Below the pieces are notes generated by a model, which had not been told where the DNA came from, made no database searches, and saw only the letters and a list, made by a program, of their open reading frames with translations. Of a stretch of 31,737 nucleotides of DNA, positions 31,735 to 31,737 are shown piece by piece; the stretch's first letter is position 1; each line of letters opens with the position of its first letter. The DNA is from an uncultured bacterium (GTDB lineage: Bacteria; Desulfobacterota; Desulfovibrionia; Desulfovibrionales; Desulfovibrionaceae), in the NCBI GenBank assembly GCA_905214305.1, contig CAJMLK010000032.1, positions 1 to 31,737 on the forward strand, in the 5' to 3' direction. The position numbers and the translations under genes are program-made.

Positions 31735-31737
31735 CTG

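Noticed and set aside
1..31737. tRNA, rRNA, CRISPR array or complete insertion sequence
   Set aside because: I scanned the gaps for CCA-ended cloverleafs, regularly spaced direct repeats and transposase motifs and saw none; this was by eye and not exhaustive.

Overview
The window looks like chromosomal DNA of a Desulfovibrio-type sulfate reducer (Desulfovibrionaceae). The support is: high GC with strong GGAGG-type ribosome sites; an anaerobic four-subunit 2-oxoacid:ferredoxin oxidoreductase; a carboxynorspermidine dehydrogenase; a divergent fructose-bisphosphate aldolase/GAPDH pair; a chemoreceptor with a cysteine-rich PAS-like segment; and several small proteins of the kind common in this family. 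The genus is an inference from gene content, not from a marker gene. I see no rRNA, tRNA, CRISPR array, phage or complete transposon.

Layout. 1-866 (-): the start of a membrane sensor protein, cut by the window edge. 1119-4269 (-): carboxynorspermidine dehydrogenase, then a two-gene unit of a histone-deacetylase-fold amidohydrolase and a small unknown protein. 4549-6209 (-): overlapping tmk and a YhaM-like OB-fold/HD protein, divergent from surE (6343-7116, +). 7562-9523 (+): class II aldolase and GAPDH behind a long structured leader, closed by a strong terminator. 9889-10839 (-): TIGR01777-type epimerase. 11380-13806 (-): chemoreceptor. 14715-17434 (-): ferredoxin, alpha, beta and gamma subunits of a 2-oxoacid:ferredoxin oxidoreductase, with queA upstream (17642-18739, -). 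18870-21639 (+): lipoprotein, coaBC and an unknown protein, closely packed. 22117-23114 (+): a LysO lysine exporter split over two overlapping genes. 23356-24048 (+): HEAT-like protein. 24366-25643 (-): DUF4910-type peptidase-like protein. 26315-27283 (-): cheV. 28146-29066 (-): cysteine synthase family, divergent from a secreted SnoaL/NTF2-like protein (29287-29748, +). 30054-31457 (-): dihydrolipoyl dehydrogenase.

Most of the content is housekeeping: glycolysis, nucleotide and CoA synthesis, queuosine, cysteine, polyamine, oxoacid oxidation and chemotaxis. Genes within units are joined by 4-25 base overlaps, which suggests translational coupling.

The least expected material lies between the genes. 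A dispersed palindrome-ended repeat family has at least two clear copies of about 145 bp (13848-13992 and 24214-24360), one diverged copy (27395-27543) and several terminal fragments. There are also three unrelated short tandem-repeat arrays, a possible attenuator ahead of the aldolase gene, and a sigma-28-like promoter ahead of cheV.
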